DNA of 64,000 bases, taken from contig NZ_LMHV01000001.1 of the NCBI RefSeq assembly GCF_001429725.1, forward strand, positions 1-64,000, written 5' to 3'. Below the pieces are notes generated by a model. The model saw nothing but the letters and a program-made list of their open reading frames with translations, was not told the DNA's origin and searched no databases. A program made the translations under genes and the position numbers. The DNA is from Rhizobium sp. Root708 (lineage in GTDB: Bacteria > Pseudomonadota > Alphaproteobacteria > Rhizobiales > Rhizobiaceae). Of this stretch, positions 19,623-29,027 are shown one piece after another. Positions within the stretch are counted from its first letter, which is position 1, and the number at the start of each line of letters is the position of its first letter.

Positions 19623-21968
19623 ATGGGTGTTGAAGGAATTGGTGCACGCGTCGCGCGCAAGGAAGACAAGCGGTTCCTGACCGGCAAGGGCCGCTATACC
19701 GACGATATGGTCGTGCCGGGAATGAAGTATGCTTTTTTCATCCGTAGCCCGCATGCGCATGCGAAGATCAAGAGTATCGATGCGGCATCGGCAAAGGCCA
19801 TGCCCGGCGTCATCGATATACTTGATGGCAATCTGCTGCTGGCCGACGGCATCGGCAACCTCATCTGCGGCTGGATGATCCATTCGAAGGACTGCTCTCC
19901 GATGAACATGGGCGCCTGGCGCCCGCTGGCGACCGAGACCGTGCGATATGTCGGCGATGCCGTTGCGATCGTGGTGGCGGATTCGCTTGCCGAAGCGCGC
20001 GACGCAGCCGAGGCCGTGGTTGTCGACTACGAAGAACTGCCGGCTGTCGTCGAAGCTGTCGATGCGCTGAAATCGGGCGCGCCGCAGATCCATTCGAACG
20101 CGCCGGGCAATCTGATCTTCGACTGGCAAATCGGCGATGGCGACGCGACCGACAAGGCGATCTCCGAAGCCGCGCATGTGACCGAGATCGAACTCCACAA
20201 CAACCGGCTGTCCCCCAACCCGATGGAGCCTCGCGCCGCGCTCGGCATCTACGATTCGGCTGAGGATCACTACACCTGCTACACGACGAGCCAGAACCCG
20301 CATGTCGCCAGACTTGTGATGAGCGCGTTTTACAATGTGGCGCCTGAGAACAAGCTGCGCGTCATCGCGCCCGATGTCGGCGGCGGCTTCGGATCGAAGA
20401 TCTATATCTATCCAGAAGAGATCGTCTGTCTCTGGGCATCCAAGAAAACCGGCGTGCCGGTCAAATGGAATTCGGACCGCACCGAAGCGTTCCTGACGGA
20501 CGCGCACGGGCGCGACCATGTCTCGACGGTGAAGATGGCCTTCGACAAGGACCATCGCATCATCGGACTGAAGGTCGACACGATCGCCAACCTCGGTGCC
20601 TATATGTCGCTGTTCTCATCGGCCGTACCGACGTATCTCTACGCCACGCTGCTGTCCGGTCAGTACGATATCCCGGCGATCCATGCGAATGTCCGAACGG
20701 TCTACAGCAACACAGCGCCTGTCGATGCCTATCGTGGCGCCGGCCGCCCGGAGGCGACCTACCTGCTCGAACGCACGATGGAGACGGCCGCACGCGAGCT
20801 CGGCATCTCGCCGGCTGAGTTGCGGCGGAAGAACTTTATCCGATCCTTCCCGCATCAGACGCCGGTCATCATGAACTACGATGCCGGCGACTATGAAGCC
20901 TCCCTTGAGGCGGCGATGCAGGCGTCCGATTGGAACGGCTTTGCCGCCCGCAAGGCGGAAGCAGCCAACCGCGGCATGAAGCGCGGCATCGGCATGAGCT
21001 GCTACATCGAAGCCTGCGGCATCGCTCCATCGCAGGCCGTCGGCTCACTTGGCGCCGGCGTCGGCCTATGGGAATCGGCGGAAGTGCGGGTCAATGCGGT
21101 CGGCACAATCGAGGTGCTGACGGGATCGCACAGCCACGGCCAGGGCCACGAGACGACCTTCGCACAGCTCGTTTCCGGTCGCCTCGGCGTGCCGATCGAC
21201 AGCGTTTCGATCGTCCACGGCGATACCGACAAGGTCCAGATGGGCATGGGCACCTATGGCTCTCGATCGGGCGCCGTCGGCATGTCGGCGGTCGTGAAGG
21301 CGCTGGACAAGGTGGAAGCGAAGGCGAAGAAAATCGCCGCGCATCTGATGGAAGCGGACGAAAGCGACATCGTGATCGAAAACGGCGAACTCAAGGTCGC
21401 CGGCACTGACAAGGCCCTTCCCTGGTTCCAGGTGGCACTCGCCTCCTACACCGCCCACAATCTGCCTGCCGGCATGGAGCCGGGGCTGAAGGAGACGGCA
21501 TTCTACGATCCGTCCAACTTCACCTTCCCCGCCGGTTGCTACATCTGCGAGGTCGAGGTCGATCCGGAAACCGGCAAGACCGACATCATCCAGTTCGTCG
21601 CGGCCGACGACTTCGGCAACATCATCAACCCGATGATCGTCGAGGGACAGGTTCATGGCGGCATCGCGCAGGGCATCGGCCAGGCGCTTCTCGAAGCCGT
21701 GCATTATGATGAGAACGGCCAGCTTCTGACCGCGAGCTTCATGGATTACGCCATGCCGCGCGCCGACGATCTGCCCTCGTTCAACGTCTCGCACCAGACG
21801 ACGCCCTCACCAAGCAACCCGCTCGGCATCAAGGGCTGCGGCGAGGCCGGCGCGATCGGTTCGCCACCAGCACTGATCAACGCCATCACCGACGCGATCG
21901 GAAACAACATGCTGACAATGCCGGCCACACCGCAGAAGGTTTGGATGGCAGCCCGCGCCGTTAACTGA
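19623..21968 (+). CDS. CoxL-like molybdopterin subunit, form II
   Basis: Large catalytic subunit (781 residues) of a xanthine oxidase family molybdoenzyme. The active-site loop reads AYRGAGR (residues 369-375), the signature of form II CoxL-like proteins. True aerobic CO dehydrogenases (form I) have AYxCSFR with the copper-binding cysteine, which is missing here. The S-L-M gene order is also the form II arrangement. CO oxidation is therefore unlikely to be the main role; form II substrates are mostly undefined aldehydes or heterocycles. A GAGGA site precedes ATG 19623. Confidence 0.92.
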   Translation: MGVEGIGARVARKEDKRFLTGKGRYTDDMVVPGMKYAFFIRSPHAHAKIKSIDAASAKAMPGVIDILDGNLLLADGIGNLICGWMIHSKDCSPMNMGAWRPLATETVRYVGDAVAIVVADSLAEARDAAEAVVVDYEELPAVVEAVDALKSGAPQIHSNAPGNLIFDWQIGDGDATDKAISEAAHVTEIELHNNRLSPNPMEPRAALGIYDSAEDHYTCYTTSQNPHVARLVMSAFYNVAPENKLRVIAPDVGGGFGSKIYIYPEEIVCLWASKKTGVPVKWNSDRTEAFLTDAHGRDHVSTVKMAFDKDHRIIGLKVDTIANLGAYMSLFSSAVPTYLYATLLSGQYDIPAIHANVRTVYSNTAPVDAYRGAGRPEATYLLERTMETAARELGISPAELRRKNFIRSFPHQTPVIMNYDAGDYEASLEAAMQASDWNGFAARKAEAANRGMKRGIGMSCYIEACGIAPSQAVGSLGAGVGLWESAEVRVNAVGTIEVLTGSHSHGQGHETTFAQLVSGRLGVPIDSVSIVHGDTDKVQMGMGTYGSRSGAVGMSAVVKALDKVEAKAKKIAAHLMEADESDIVIENGELKVAGTDKALPWFQVALASYTAHNLPAGMEPGLKETAFYDPSNFTFPAGCYICEVEVDPETGKTDIIQFVAADDFGNIINPMIVEGQVHGGIAQGIGQALLEAVHYDENGQLLTASFMDYAMPRADDLPSFNVSHQTTPSPSNPLGIKGCGEAGAIGSPPALINAITDAIGNNMLTMPATPQKVWMAARAVN

Positions 21969-21980
21969 GGAGGAACGAGG

Positions 21981-22778
21981 ATGTACCAGACAAATTATCA
22001 CCGCGCCTCCTCCGTCGATGAGGCCGTCAAGATGATATCCGGCACCTCCGAAGGCAAATATGTCTCCGGCGGGATGACGCTCATTGCGACGATGAAGCAG
22101 CGGCTCGCCGCACCGAGCGATCTCGTCGATCTCCGGCATATCCCGGCGATGAAGGGCATCAAGATCGATGGGCGCAAGGTTACGATCGGGGCGGCAACGC
22201 CGCATGCCGAAGTAGCGGCTTCCGGGCCGCTGCGGGCAATCTGCCCGGCACTCTGCGACCTCGCCGGCATGATCGGCGATCCGCATGTCCGCCATATGGG
22301 AACCATCGGCGGATCGGTGGCAAACAACGATCCCGCCGCGGACTACCCTTCCGCGATGTTGGCGCTGAATGCCCGCATCACCACCAACAAGCGGGAGATC
22401 GGCGCCGACGACTTCTTTACCGGCCTCTTCGAAACGGCCCTCGATGAGGGCGAACTGATTACGTCGATCAGCTTCGAAGCCCCGGAGAAGGCAGGCTACG
22501 CCAAGTTTCCCAATCCGGCATCGCGCTATGCGATGACGGGCGTGTTCATCGCCAAGGACTCGGGCGGCGTACGGGTCGCGGTAACAGGCGCGGGAAGCAG
22601 TGGTGTCTTCCGCGAGAGCGCGATCGAAACGGCGTTGAACGGCAACTGGTCCCCAGGCGCGCTTTCGGGCATCACAGTGGACGCCTCGAAGCTGATGTCG
22701 GATCTTCACGCCAGCGCCGAATACCGGGCAAACCTAGTGAAGGTGATGGCGAAGCGTGCGGTCACAAGTGCCACCTGA
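21981..22778 (+). CDS. coxM: CoxM-like FAD subunit of a molybdenum hydroxylase
   Basis: Flavin subunit of 265 residues. It has the two FAD-binding motifs of the family: SGGMTLI near residue 30 (AGGxSL in most relatives) and TIGGSVANNDPAADYP near 110. It starts 12 bases after the large subunit stop, with GAGGA before the ATG, so S, L and M are one operon. No molybdenum-cofactor insertion or sulfuration genes (coxD/E/F/G type) are adjacent, so maturation must come from elsewhere. Confidence 0.93.
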   Translation: MYQTNYHRASSVDEAVKMISGTSEGKYVSGGMTLIATMKQRLAAPSDLVDLRHIPAMKGIKIDGRKVTIGAATPHAEVAASGPLRAICPALCDLAGMIGDPHVRHMGTIGGSVANNDPAADYPSAMLALNARITTNKREIGADDFFTGLFETALDEGELITSISFEAPEKAGYAKFPNPASRYAMTGVFIAKDSGGVRVAVTGAGSSGVFRESAIETALNGNWSPGALSGITVDASKLMSDLHASAEYRANLVKVMAKRAVTSAT

Positions 22779-22787
22779 CATCGATCG

Positions 22788-22820
22788 GTGGTCGCGTGGC
22801 CAACTGCCTCGCGACCACCA
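22788..22820 (+). terminator. Strong hairpin after the cox-like operon
   Basis: GGTGGTCGCG (22788-22797) pairs perfectly with CGCGACCACC (22811-22820) ten bases past the coxM stop. No T tract follows, so it may be an intrinsic terminator lacking a tail or an mRNA 3'-end stabiliser. Confidence 0.5.
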
Positions 22821-22964
22821 TCAGGCATGGCCAAAACGGCCAATTTCGAATTAAAATAATTCAAGACTATGGGCCTTTTGCCGCACATGATGCTAAAGCA
22901 GCAGGCAAGGGTTGACGTGCGCGCGCCGGTTCGCAAAAACGCTCGCACGATACTGGAGCATATG

Positions 22965-24179
22965 ATGGATTTCGAAGCATTCTTCAAAGACGAGCTGGAT
23001 GGCCTGCACAATGAAGGCCGCTATCGCGTTTTTGCCGATCTTGAGCGTCACCGCGGCGGCTTTCCCCGCGCCACCCGCCATACCCCGGATGGCCCGAAGG
23101 ACGTGACGGTCTGGTGTTCCAACGACTATCTCGGCATGGGACAGAACGCCAAGGTCATCGAGGCGATGAAGAATGCCATCGACCACTGTGGCGCGGGTGC
23201 GGGAGGCACCCGGAATATTTCTGGCACCAACCACTCCCACGTTCTCCTGGAGCGCGAACTTGCCGATCTGCACGGCAAGGAATCAGCGCTGATCTTCACC
23301 TCGGGCTACATTTCGAACTGGGCGGCCCTCGGCACGCTCGGCGCCAAGATTCCGGGTCTGATCATTTTCTCGGACGCGCTGAACCACGCATCGATGATCG
23401 AAGGCATTCGCTATGCCAAGTGCGAGAAGGTGATCTGGAAGCACAACGACGTGCAGGATCTCGAAGCAAGGCTCGCGGCCGCCGATCCGAAGGCGCCGAA
23501 GCTGATCGCGTTCGAATCGGTCTATTCGATGGATGGCGATATCGCTCCAATCAAGGAGATCTGCGATCTCGCCGACAAGTATGGCGCGATGACCTATCTC
23601 GATGAAGTCCATGCCGTCGGCATGTACGGCCCGCGCGGCGGCGGTATCGCCGAGCGCGAAGGCCTGATGGATCGGCTGACCGTTATCGAAGGCACGCTCG
23701 GCAAGGCTTTCGGCGTCATGGGCGGCTATATCGCGGCGTCCACGGCGCTTTGCGACTTCATCCGTTCGTTCGCATCCGGCTTTATTTTCACGACCGCGCT
23801 TCCGCCGGCTCTTGCCGCGGGCGCGGTTGCTTCGATCCAGCATCTGAAGGTCAGCCCCTTCGAGCGTGCGCGTCATCAGGATCGCGTCCGCACGCTGAGA
23901 AACCTTCTCGACAAGCGCGGCATCCCGCATATGCCGAACCCCAGCCACATCGTGCCGGTCATGGTGGGCGACGCCGCAAAGTGCAAATGGATCTCGGACC
24001 TGCTGCTCGACAACTGTGGTGTCTACGTGCAGCCGATCAACTATCCGACCGTGCCGAAGAAGACCGAGCGCCTGCGTATCACGCCAACGCCGCTTCACAC
24101 CGATGCCGACATCGAGCATCTCGTCGAGGCGCTGCATTCGCTGTGGTCGCGCTGCGCGCTGGCCCGCCACGTCGCCTGA
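22965..24179 (+). CDS. hemA: 5-aminolevulinate synthase
   Basis: PLP enzyme condensing glycine and succinyl-CoA to 5-aminolevulinate, the first step of heme (and cobalamin) synthesis by the alphaproteobacterial C4 route. With the ATG at 22965 the product is 404 residues, the normal length, starting MDFEAFF; GGAG lies six bases upstream. The PLP lysine is Lys247 in [11 protein letters not shown], and the glycine-rich [13 protein letters not shown] segment and the DEVHAVG aspartate are present. It faces the convergent dxr. No FNR/FixK box was found in its own upstream gap. Confidence 0.97.
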   Translation: MDFEAFFKDELDGLHNEGRYRVFADLERHRGGFPRATRHTPDGPKDVTVWCSNDYLGMGQNAKVIEAMKNAIDHCGAGAGGTRNISGTNHSHVLLERELADLHGKESALIFTSGYISNWAALGTLGAKIPGLIIFSDALNHASMIEGIRYAKCEKVIWKHNDVQDLEARLAAADPKAPKLIAFESVYSMDGDIAPIKEICDLADKYGAMTYLDEVHAVGMYGPRGGGIAEREGLMDRLTVIEGTLGKAFGVMGGYIAASTALCDFIRSFASGFIFTTALPPALAAGAVASIQHLKVSPFERARHQDRVRTLRNLLDKRGIPHMPNPSHIVPVMVGDAAKCKWISDLLLDNCGVYVQPINYPTVPKKTERLRITPTPLHTDADIEHLVEALHSLWSRCALARHVA

Positions 24180-24201
24180 CGTTCGACAGAAAGATCGTTG
24201 C

Positions 24202-25377
24202 TTAGTTTATGAGCTCGGCAGCCCGCTGCCGGGCTTCTTTGTCGACTGCGAAGACGTCATCCATGGTGGACGCCGGCGGCAAGCCGGCAAGCTGATCCAT
24301 GACCGTTTCGGTGACCTCGGCCATCGACAGGAAGGATAGCCGGCCCTCGATGAAGGCCTCGAGCGCCACTTCCTTTGCAGCATTCAGCACAGCGCCCTGA
24401 ACCCCATCACGGATCATTGCCAGGCGGGCAAGCCGCAATGCCGGGAAACGCTTTTCGTCAGGCGCTTCGAAGTCGAGGCGCGACAGCTTGGCAAAATCGA
24501 GCCGCTCGATCGGCAGGTTGGGACGCAGCGGATGCGCGAGCGCGTAGCCGATCGCCGTGCGCATATCGGGTGCGCCGAGCTGGGCCAGAACCGAACCGTC
24601 CGTATAGCCGACCATCGAATGAATGACCGACTGCGGATGAACGATCACTTCGATCTGATCCGGCGACAGACCGAACAGATGCTTCGCCTCGATCATCTCG
24701 AGCGCCTTGTTGAACATCGAGGCACTGTCGATCGAGATCTTCAGACCCATCGACCAGTTGGGATGGGCACGCGCGGTCTCAACCGTCACGTTCGCCATCT
24801 CTTCGATCGACGAATTTCGGAAAGGACCACCCGAGGCCGTCAGAATGATGCGTTCGACCGCGTGGCGCTGGTTCTCTTCCAGCACCTGGAAGATCGCGTT
24901 GTGCTCGCTATCGACGGGAAGCAACTTGCCGCCACCGCGACGAACGGACTCCACGAAAAGCCCGCCGGCGGAAACGAGGCACTCCTTGTTGGCAAGTGCG
25001 ATATCGGCGCCCTTGCGCGCTGCGGCAAGCGTCGGCGCCAGACCCGCGGTCCCGACGATCGCAGCCATCACCCATTCGGCCTCGATATCCGCGGCCTCCA
25101 TCAGACCTGTCTGACCTGCGGCGACTGCAATGCCGCTGCCTGCCAGTGCGCTCTTCAGCGCTTCATATTGGCTGTCGCTTGCCGTTACCACCAGCGCCGG
25201 CCGCAGAGCCCTAGCCTGGTCGGCCAGCAGTGCGATGTTTTCGTTACCGGTAAGCGCGGAGATCTCGAAATTCTCTGGGCCGCCAAGGTGATCGACAACG
25301 TCGATCGTGTTCCTGCCGATCGATCCCGTCGAGCCAAATATGCTGAGCCGCCTCGGCGCTTGTCTGCCCGTGATCAT
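24202..25377 (-). CDS. dxr: 1-deoxy-D-xylulose 5-phosphate reductoisomerase
   Basis: NADPH-dependent enzyme making 2-C-methyl-D-erythritol 4-phosphate in the MEP isoprenoid pathway. The 391-residue product is full length: NADPH-binding GSTGSIG at 15-21, the metal-binding segment LLPVDSEHNAIFQ near 155, and the SMGLKISIDSASMFNK stretch near 210. The 22-base gap to hemA is convergent. The start at 25377 has no strong ribosome site but matches the family N-terminus. Confidence 0.96.
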   Translation of the reverse strand: MITGRQAPRRLSIFGSTGSIGRNTIDVVDHLGGPENFEISALTGNENIALLADQARALRPALVVTASDSQYEALKSALAGSGIAVAAGQTGLMEAADIEAEWVMAAIVGTAGLAPTLAAARKGADIALANKECLVSAGGLFVESVRRGGGKLLPVDSEHNAIFQVLEENQRHAVERIILTASGGPFRNSSIEEMANVTVETARAHPNWSMGLKISIDSASMFNKALEMIEAKHLFGLSPDQIEVIVHPQSVIHSMVGYTDGSVLAQLGAPDMRTAIGYALAHPLRPNLPIERLDFAKLSRLDFEAPDEKRFPALRLARLAMIRDGVQGAVLNAAKEVALEAFIEGRLSFLSMAEVTETVMDQLAGLPPASTMDDVFAVDKEARQRAAELIN

Positions 25378-25503
25378 GCCATTTGCCAGTCGTTTCCGTT
25401 TGGTCAGGCTCTACAGGGGATTGGAAAATGCAGCAAGTGCGGATGGCATGCAACCAACCTTTAATCGGCGCGTTCCTGCAAGTGGCCAAAGGAGGACAGC
25501 GCC

Positions 25504-25770
25504 ATGGTTTTCAAGCCGGGAACCTTTTTCGGAGAGCAGCCGGAAATCGAAGTTGAATTCAAGAACCACGCGAAACTCGAGGAAGACATCGCCAACGCGC
25601 TCGCCGTTGCCGGCGGAATAGACGCGGCGGATGTCAACGTGACTGTCGATGGCGCCGGCGTTGTGCTGAGCGGATCGGTCGGGACACAGCAGGAGATCGT
25701 TCGCGCTACAGCGGTCGCGGAAGCGCTTGCCGGAATTCATCCCGTGCGAAACGACATCGCGATCGGCTGA
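25504..25770 (+). CDS. Small BON-domain protein
   Basis: The 88-residue product contains one BON domain (about 22-86), including the ADVNVTVDGAGVVLSGSVGT core typical of these phospholipid- or small-molecule-binding modules. There is no signal peptide, unlike periplasmic OsmY. AAAGGAGGA precedes the ATG. It is flanked by genes of unrelated function and is probably a single unit. The role is unknown. Confidence 0.82.
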   Translation: MVFKPGTFFGEQPEIEVEFKNHAKLEEDIANALAVAGGIDAADVNVTVDGAGVVLSGSVGTQQEIVRATAVAEALAGIHPVRNDIAIG

Positions 25771-25800
25771 GCGCCATCAAGCGCAAAGCGTCATTCTCAG

Positions 25801-25953
25801 CTAGCCGGCGAAGCGCTCGACGAGAAATGTCGAGCCCGCAACACGGTCTGTTTTCGGCGTGGTGATCGGGCCTGCAGACTTGTAGACCGTTGCCAGAAGC
25901 AGGCCGCTTACAACGAGGTAAGCGAAAGCCAGAAGAGCCATCTTGGTACGCAT
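25801..25953 (-). CDS. Small single-pass membrane protein (50 residues)
   Basis: The ATG at 25953 has GGAG eight bases upstream; an upstream in-frame ATG at 25995 lacks one. The product has one hydrophobic segment (about 5-22, MALLAFAYLVVSGLLLATVY) and a short polar tail ending in VERFAG. It may be an uncleaved signal anchor or a small exported protein. No family was recognised. Confidence 0.55.
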   Translation of the reverse strand: MRTKMALLAFAYLVVSGLLLATVYKSAGPITTPKTDRVAGSTFLVERFAG

Positions 25954-26061
25954 GGCGAACACTCCTATTTCCTCAAAAACGCGAAAACGGAGCAAAAGTT
26001 CCTGGCAGGCGACATCGCCTCAGCGGCGGACTGGCCAGATAGAAAGCAGCAAACTCGAGTA

Positions 26062-26095
26062 TGAGGAAAAGCCGCAAAACAGCGGCTTTTCCTCA
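26062..26095. terminator. Strong terminator beyond the DUF992 gene
   Basis: A perfect 14-bp stem (26062-26075 with 26082-26095) closes an AAAACA loop. The stem contains AAAA on one arm and TTTT on the other, so it can act on either strand. It lies 22 bases past the DUF992 stop on the - strand. Confidence 0.85.
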
Positions 26096-26117
26096 GTCGA
26101 AGCGTTCAATACGCAGA

Positions 26118-26636
26118 TCAGCCCGCGGGCGTGAGCGTCACTGACGTGCCGGTCGCTGCCAGATTGAGGCCGAGCTGGCCTGTCAGGCTGATCGTCTGCA
26201 GGTGAATGGAACCGGAGGTGCCGCCGACAAGGATGTTGGTCCCGATGCCTGCAGCCAAGGTCGCCTCGGCCGTGGCGCCCTGATAGAGACCGCCGAGCGA
26301 ACCGCGATGATATCCTGATGTCGGCGCGAAGACCGCCCAAACGAGTCGGCCGCGCGTGGTGAAGCCGATGTCGACACCCAGCTTGCGGATTTCACCCGTG
26401 TAGCGATCCTGTCCCTCTGAGCTTGAGGTCGGCGTGAAAACGCAATCGATGGTCTTGGAAGATCCAAGAATATAGCCGACGCCGCCGCCGATATCGCAGG
26501 TCAGCATCCCTATCTTGACGCCGCCACTGACATCGGGCTCTCGATACGTGGTCACCATATCGGCTGCCATAACGCCCGTGGCCAGAGTCTGCGCCACAGA
26601 TGCTGCAGCAAGGATCGTTGCGATTTTCTTTTTCAT
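26118..26636 (-). CDS. Secreted DUF992 family protein
   Basis: The 172-residue product begins with a signal peptide (about 1-25, ending VMAA). The DUF992 body has the usual VKIGMLTCDIGGGVGYILGS opening and a KTIDCVF segment, with one Cys in each. The later half is Gly/Thr/Leu-rich (YQGATAEATLAAGIGTN). AAGGAG lies 6 bases before ATG 26636; the longer frame to 26666 is rejected. It probably resides in the periplasm or outer membrane, function unknown. A perfect FNR/FixK box about 70 bases upstream suggests induction under low oxygen. Confidence 0.85.
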   Translation of the reverse strand: MKKKIATILAAASVAQTLATGVMAADMVTTYREPDVSGGVKIGMLTCDIGGGVGYILGSSKTIDCVFTPTSSSEGQDRYTGEIRKLGVDIGFTTRGRLVWAVFAPTSGYHRGSLGGLYQGATAEATLAAGIGTNILVGGTSGSIHLQTISLTGQLGLNLAATGTSVTLTPAG

Positions 26637-26674
26637 GGTCGTCTCCTTGTCGTCTGCTGGGAACATAGTGCCTT

Positions 26675-26713
26675 GTTATAATTTACCAAGCCCAGCGCGT
26701 TGATCCGAATCAA
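26675..26713 (-). promoter_or_regulatory. FNR/FixK-type anaerobox and -10 element of the DUF992 gene
   Basis: TTGAT-CCGA-ATCAA (26700-26713) is a perfect anaerobox. Reading on the - strand, TATAAC (26680 to 26675) sits where a -10 hexamer belongs, placing the transcript start near 26668 and the box centre at about -38 to -41. That is the class II activator position used by FNR, FnrN and FixK. The leader to ATG 26636 would be about 30 bases. Confidence 0.7.
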
Positions 26714-26974
26714 AGTGACGAAACAAGTGGTATGCGATTACGCCAAAAGGTGGACCGTTCCGGCACAGGATGGCGCCTTTGATGGTCCGGAGATCGGCGT
26801 TCCACAACAAGCGATACCGCCAGCCCCACCCCTGACAATCATCCGCGGCTGTTCCTATATAAACGCCAACGATCTGCCGCCGGTCGAACGCCTTCCCATT
26901 CTCGTCCGAGAATACCGGGTGCAGCGCTTTCCGGCTCGCCGTGGCGGTGGTAGGTCCGTAACAGGAGAAACAAT
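26714..26974. other. Upstream region of msrB
   Basis: No gene was seen here. The segment contains CTATATAAA near 26855, a possible -10-like element for msrB, but without a clear -35 partner. The anaerobox at 26700-26713 is 261 bases from the msrB start and is more likely to serve the divergent DUF992 gene. Confidence 0.4.
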
Positions 26975-27424
26975 ATGCAGCCTTACAGCAAGAGCGCCGA
27001 AGCAATCTCGAAGCTGTCGCCTGAGCAGTACCGCGTTACGCAGCAGGCAGGTACGGAGCGGCCCGGCACCGGCGAATACCTTAACAACAAGGAGCCCGGC
27101 ATCTATGTCGATATTGTCTCCGGCGAACCGCTGTTCGCCTCGGCGGACAAGTACGAATCCGGATGTGGTTGGCCAAGCTTCACGAAGCCCATCGAAGGGC
27201 CCAATGTGAAGGAACTGCAAGACGCATCACACGGGATGGTTCGAACCGAGGTGCGCTCGCTTCACGGCGACAGCCATCTCGGCCACGTATTTCCCGACGG
27301 CCCGCTCGATCGTGGCGGATTGCGCTATTGCATCAATTCGGCGTCCCTCCGCTTCGTCCATCGTGACCAGATGGAAACGGAAGGGTATGGAGCCTATATC
27401 GATCAGGTGGAGGACGTTCAATGA
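26975..27424 (+). CDS. msrB: Peptide methionine-R-sulfoxide reductase
   Basis: Repairs the R epimer of methionine sulfoxide in proteins. The 149-residue product is a single SelR domain with [17 protein letters not shown] and the catalytic cysteine in [12 protein letters not shown] near residue 120. The four zinc-binding cysteines of E. coli MsrB are absent: the first CxxC position reads SGEP and the second SLHG, so this is a zinc-free form. AGGAG precedes the ATG. Its stop overlaps the msrA start by four bases (ATGA). Confidence 0.96.
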   Translation: MQPYSKSAEAISKLSPEQYRVTQQAGTERPGTGEYLNNKEPGIYVDIVSGEPLFASADKYESGCGWPSFTKPIEGPNVKELQDASHGMVRTEVRSLHGDSHLGHVFPDGPLDRGGLRYCINSASLRFVHRDQMETEGYGAYIDQVEDVQ

Positions 27425-27939
27425 CGACGGAACGCGCAGTACTCGCAGGTGGTTGCTTCTGGGGCATGCAGGATCTCATTCGCCGCTTCGACGGCGTCAT
27501 CTCGACCCGCGTCGGCTATTCCGGCGGCGAGGTGCCGAATGCGACCTATCGCAACCACGGAAACCATGCCGAAGCGATCGAGATTATCTTCGATCCGGCC
27601 AAGACCAGTTTCCGGGACCTTCTCGAGTTCTTCTTCCAGATCCACGATCCGTCCACGATCGACCGGCAGGGCAACGACCGCGGCGCCAGCTATCGCTCCG
27701 CGATCTTCTACACCAGCCCGGAACAGAAGCAGGTGGCCGAGGACACCATCGCTGATGTCGACGCATCCGGTCTGTGGCCGGGCAAGGTCGTCACCGAAGT
27801 GACCCCGGTGAGCGATTTCTGGGAGGCCGAGCCTGAGCATCAGGACTACCTCGAGCGCATCCCGAATGGCTACACCTGCCACTTCGCGCGCCCCGGCTGG
27901 AAGCTGCCCAAGCGGCAGGTCGATCGCCAGGCGTCCTGA
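27421..27939 (+). CDS. msrA: Peptide methionine-S-sulfoxide reductase
   Basis: Repairs the S epimer of methionine sulfoxide. The 172-residue product has the GCFWG active site (Cys12) close to the N-terminus and the conserved [17 protein letters not shown] and ASYRSAIFY segments. Length is typical of a cytoplasmic MsrA. It overlaps msrB by ATGA, so the two are translationally coupled and together cover both sulfoxide isomers. Confidence 0.97.
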   Translation: MTTERAVLAGGCFWGMQDLIRRFDGVISTRVGYSGGEVPNATYRNHGNHAEAIEIIFDPAKTSFRDLLEFFFQIHDPSTIDRQGNDRGASYRSAIFYTSPEQKQVAEDTIADVDASGLWPGKVVTEVTPVSDFWEAEPEHQDYLERIPNGYTCHFARPGWKLPKRQVDRQAS

Positions 27940-27985
27940 GAGAAGCCAGTAGGTGTTGCTGAAACGGCAGCGACACGCACAAGCG

Positions 27986-28013
27986 AGGCGGGCGAAAGTC
28001 CGCCTTTTCTTTT
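27986..28013 (+). terminator. Terminator after msrB-msrA
   Basis: AGGCGG (27986-27991) pairs with CCGCCT (28000-28005) around GCGAAAGT, followed by TTTTCTTTT. It is directly next to the 3' end of the convergent LysR gene. Confidence 0.8.
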
Positions 28014-28017
28014 GCGC

Positions 28018-28914
28018 CTAGCCGAGCAGATCGCCACCGATATCCTTCAGTCGCACGGCAAGAAAATCCACGCAGAGGCGAACCTTCGCTGCCGTAAGCC
28101 GATTGTGCGGAAACACTGCATGGATCGGCGCCGCCGGCAACAGTACGTCGGGAAGCACCACCTCTAGCTGACCGGACCGGATGTCGTCACGAACATCCCA
28201 GATCGATTTCAGTATCAACCCGGCGCCTCCAAGCGCCCATCGATGTGCGAGCTCGCCGTTATTGGTGGTCAGCACGCCTTTGACGTTGACGCTTCGGCCA
28301 TCGGCAAAGATCCAGTGGGTGTTCGGCGGATCGCCGAAGGTAATCGCGGCATGGCCGGCCAGGTCCTCCAGCGTTTCCGGTCGCCCATGGCGGGCGAGAT
28401 AGGACGGCGAAGCGCAAATGACACGCCGGTTCGGCGCCAGCTGCCGCGCGATCAAACTTGAATCGGCAAGCGCCCCGAAACGGATCGCAAGATCGTAGCC
28501 GCGCTCGACGATATTGGCGACGCCATCATCGGTATCGAGATGGACATGCAGTCCCGGGTGCTGCGCCTGGAATTCCTGAAGCAAGGGCGCCAGCCATCGA
28601 CACCCGAATGCAAAGGTCGACGTGACCCTGAGAAGCCCAAGCGCGGTATCCCTGCCGCTCGTCACCTCGGTCTCGGCATCGTCGATCTCCGCTAGAATGC
28701 GGACACAACGGGCATGAAAACGCATCCCTTCTTCCGTCAGCGTCAGCGATCTCGTCGTCCTGTTGAAGAGCCGGACGCCTAGGCGCGCCTCCAGTCGTGT
28801 CAGCTTGCGACTGACGACCGTCAGCGAAAGCCGCAGCTCGCGCGCCGCCGCCGACAGACTGCCGGCTTGGGCCACGCGAACGAATACCAGCATATCCAGA
28901 AGATTGTCGCTCAT
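28018..28914 (-). CDS. LysR family transcriptional regulator
   Basis: The 298-residue product has an N-terminal winged helix-turn-helix (about 1-60, with the AGSLSAAARELRLSLTVVSR recognition region) and a substrate-binding domain (about 88-290). The wording (FVRVAQAGSLSAAAREL, RFHARCVRILAEIDDAE) fits the CrgA/AaeR-like group of LysR proteins. ATG 28914 is chosen by family alignment; the frame extends to 28950. It is divergent from an SDR-VOC gene set, with a perfect dyad immediately before its start codon, so control of that set and of itself is likely. Confidence 0.92.
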   Translation of the reverse strand: MSDNLLDMLVFVRVAQAGSLSAAARELRLSLTVVSRKLTRLEARLGVRLFNRTTRSLTLTEEGMRFHARCVRILAEIDDAETEVTSGRDTALGLLRVTSTFAFGCRWLAPLLQEFQAQHPGLHVHLDTDDGVANIVERGYDLAIRFGALADSSLIARQLAPNRRVICASPSYLARHGRPETLEDLAGHAAITFGDPPNTHWIFADGRSVNVKGVLTTNNGELAHRWALGGAGLILKSIWDVRDDIRSGQLEVVLPDVLLPAAPIHAVFPHNRLTAAKVRLCVDFLAVRLKDIGGDLLG

Positions 28915-28916
28915 AT

Positions 28917-28935
28917 TATTGCTGTTACAGCAATA
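28917..28935. promoter_or_regulatory. Candidate LysR operator
   Basis: TATTGCTG-TTA-CAGCAATA is a perfect 8-bp inverted repeat that fits the LysR-type T-N11-A layout. It begins two bases upstream of the LysR start codon and lies 92 bases before the SDR gene, a typical autoregulatory position in a divergent LysR promoter. Confidence 0.6.
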
Positions 28936-29027
28936 GATAGTGGCCAACAATGCCCATTCTTGCCGAAGAGGCGATAGGCTATCTTGGCAAATAACGAAAC
29001 ATGGTCATCGAAGAAAAGGATCGTCAG

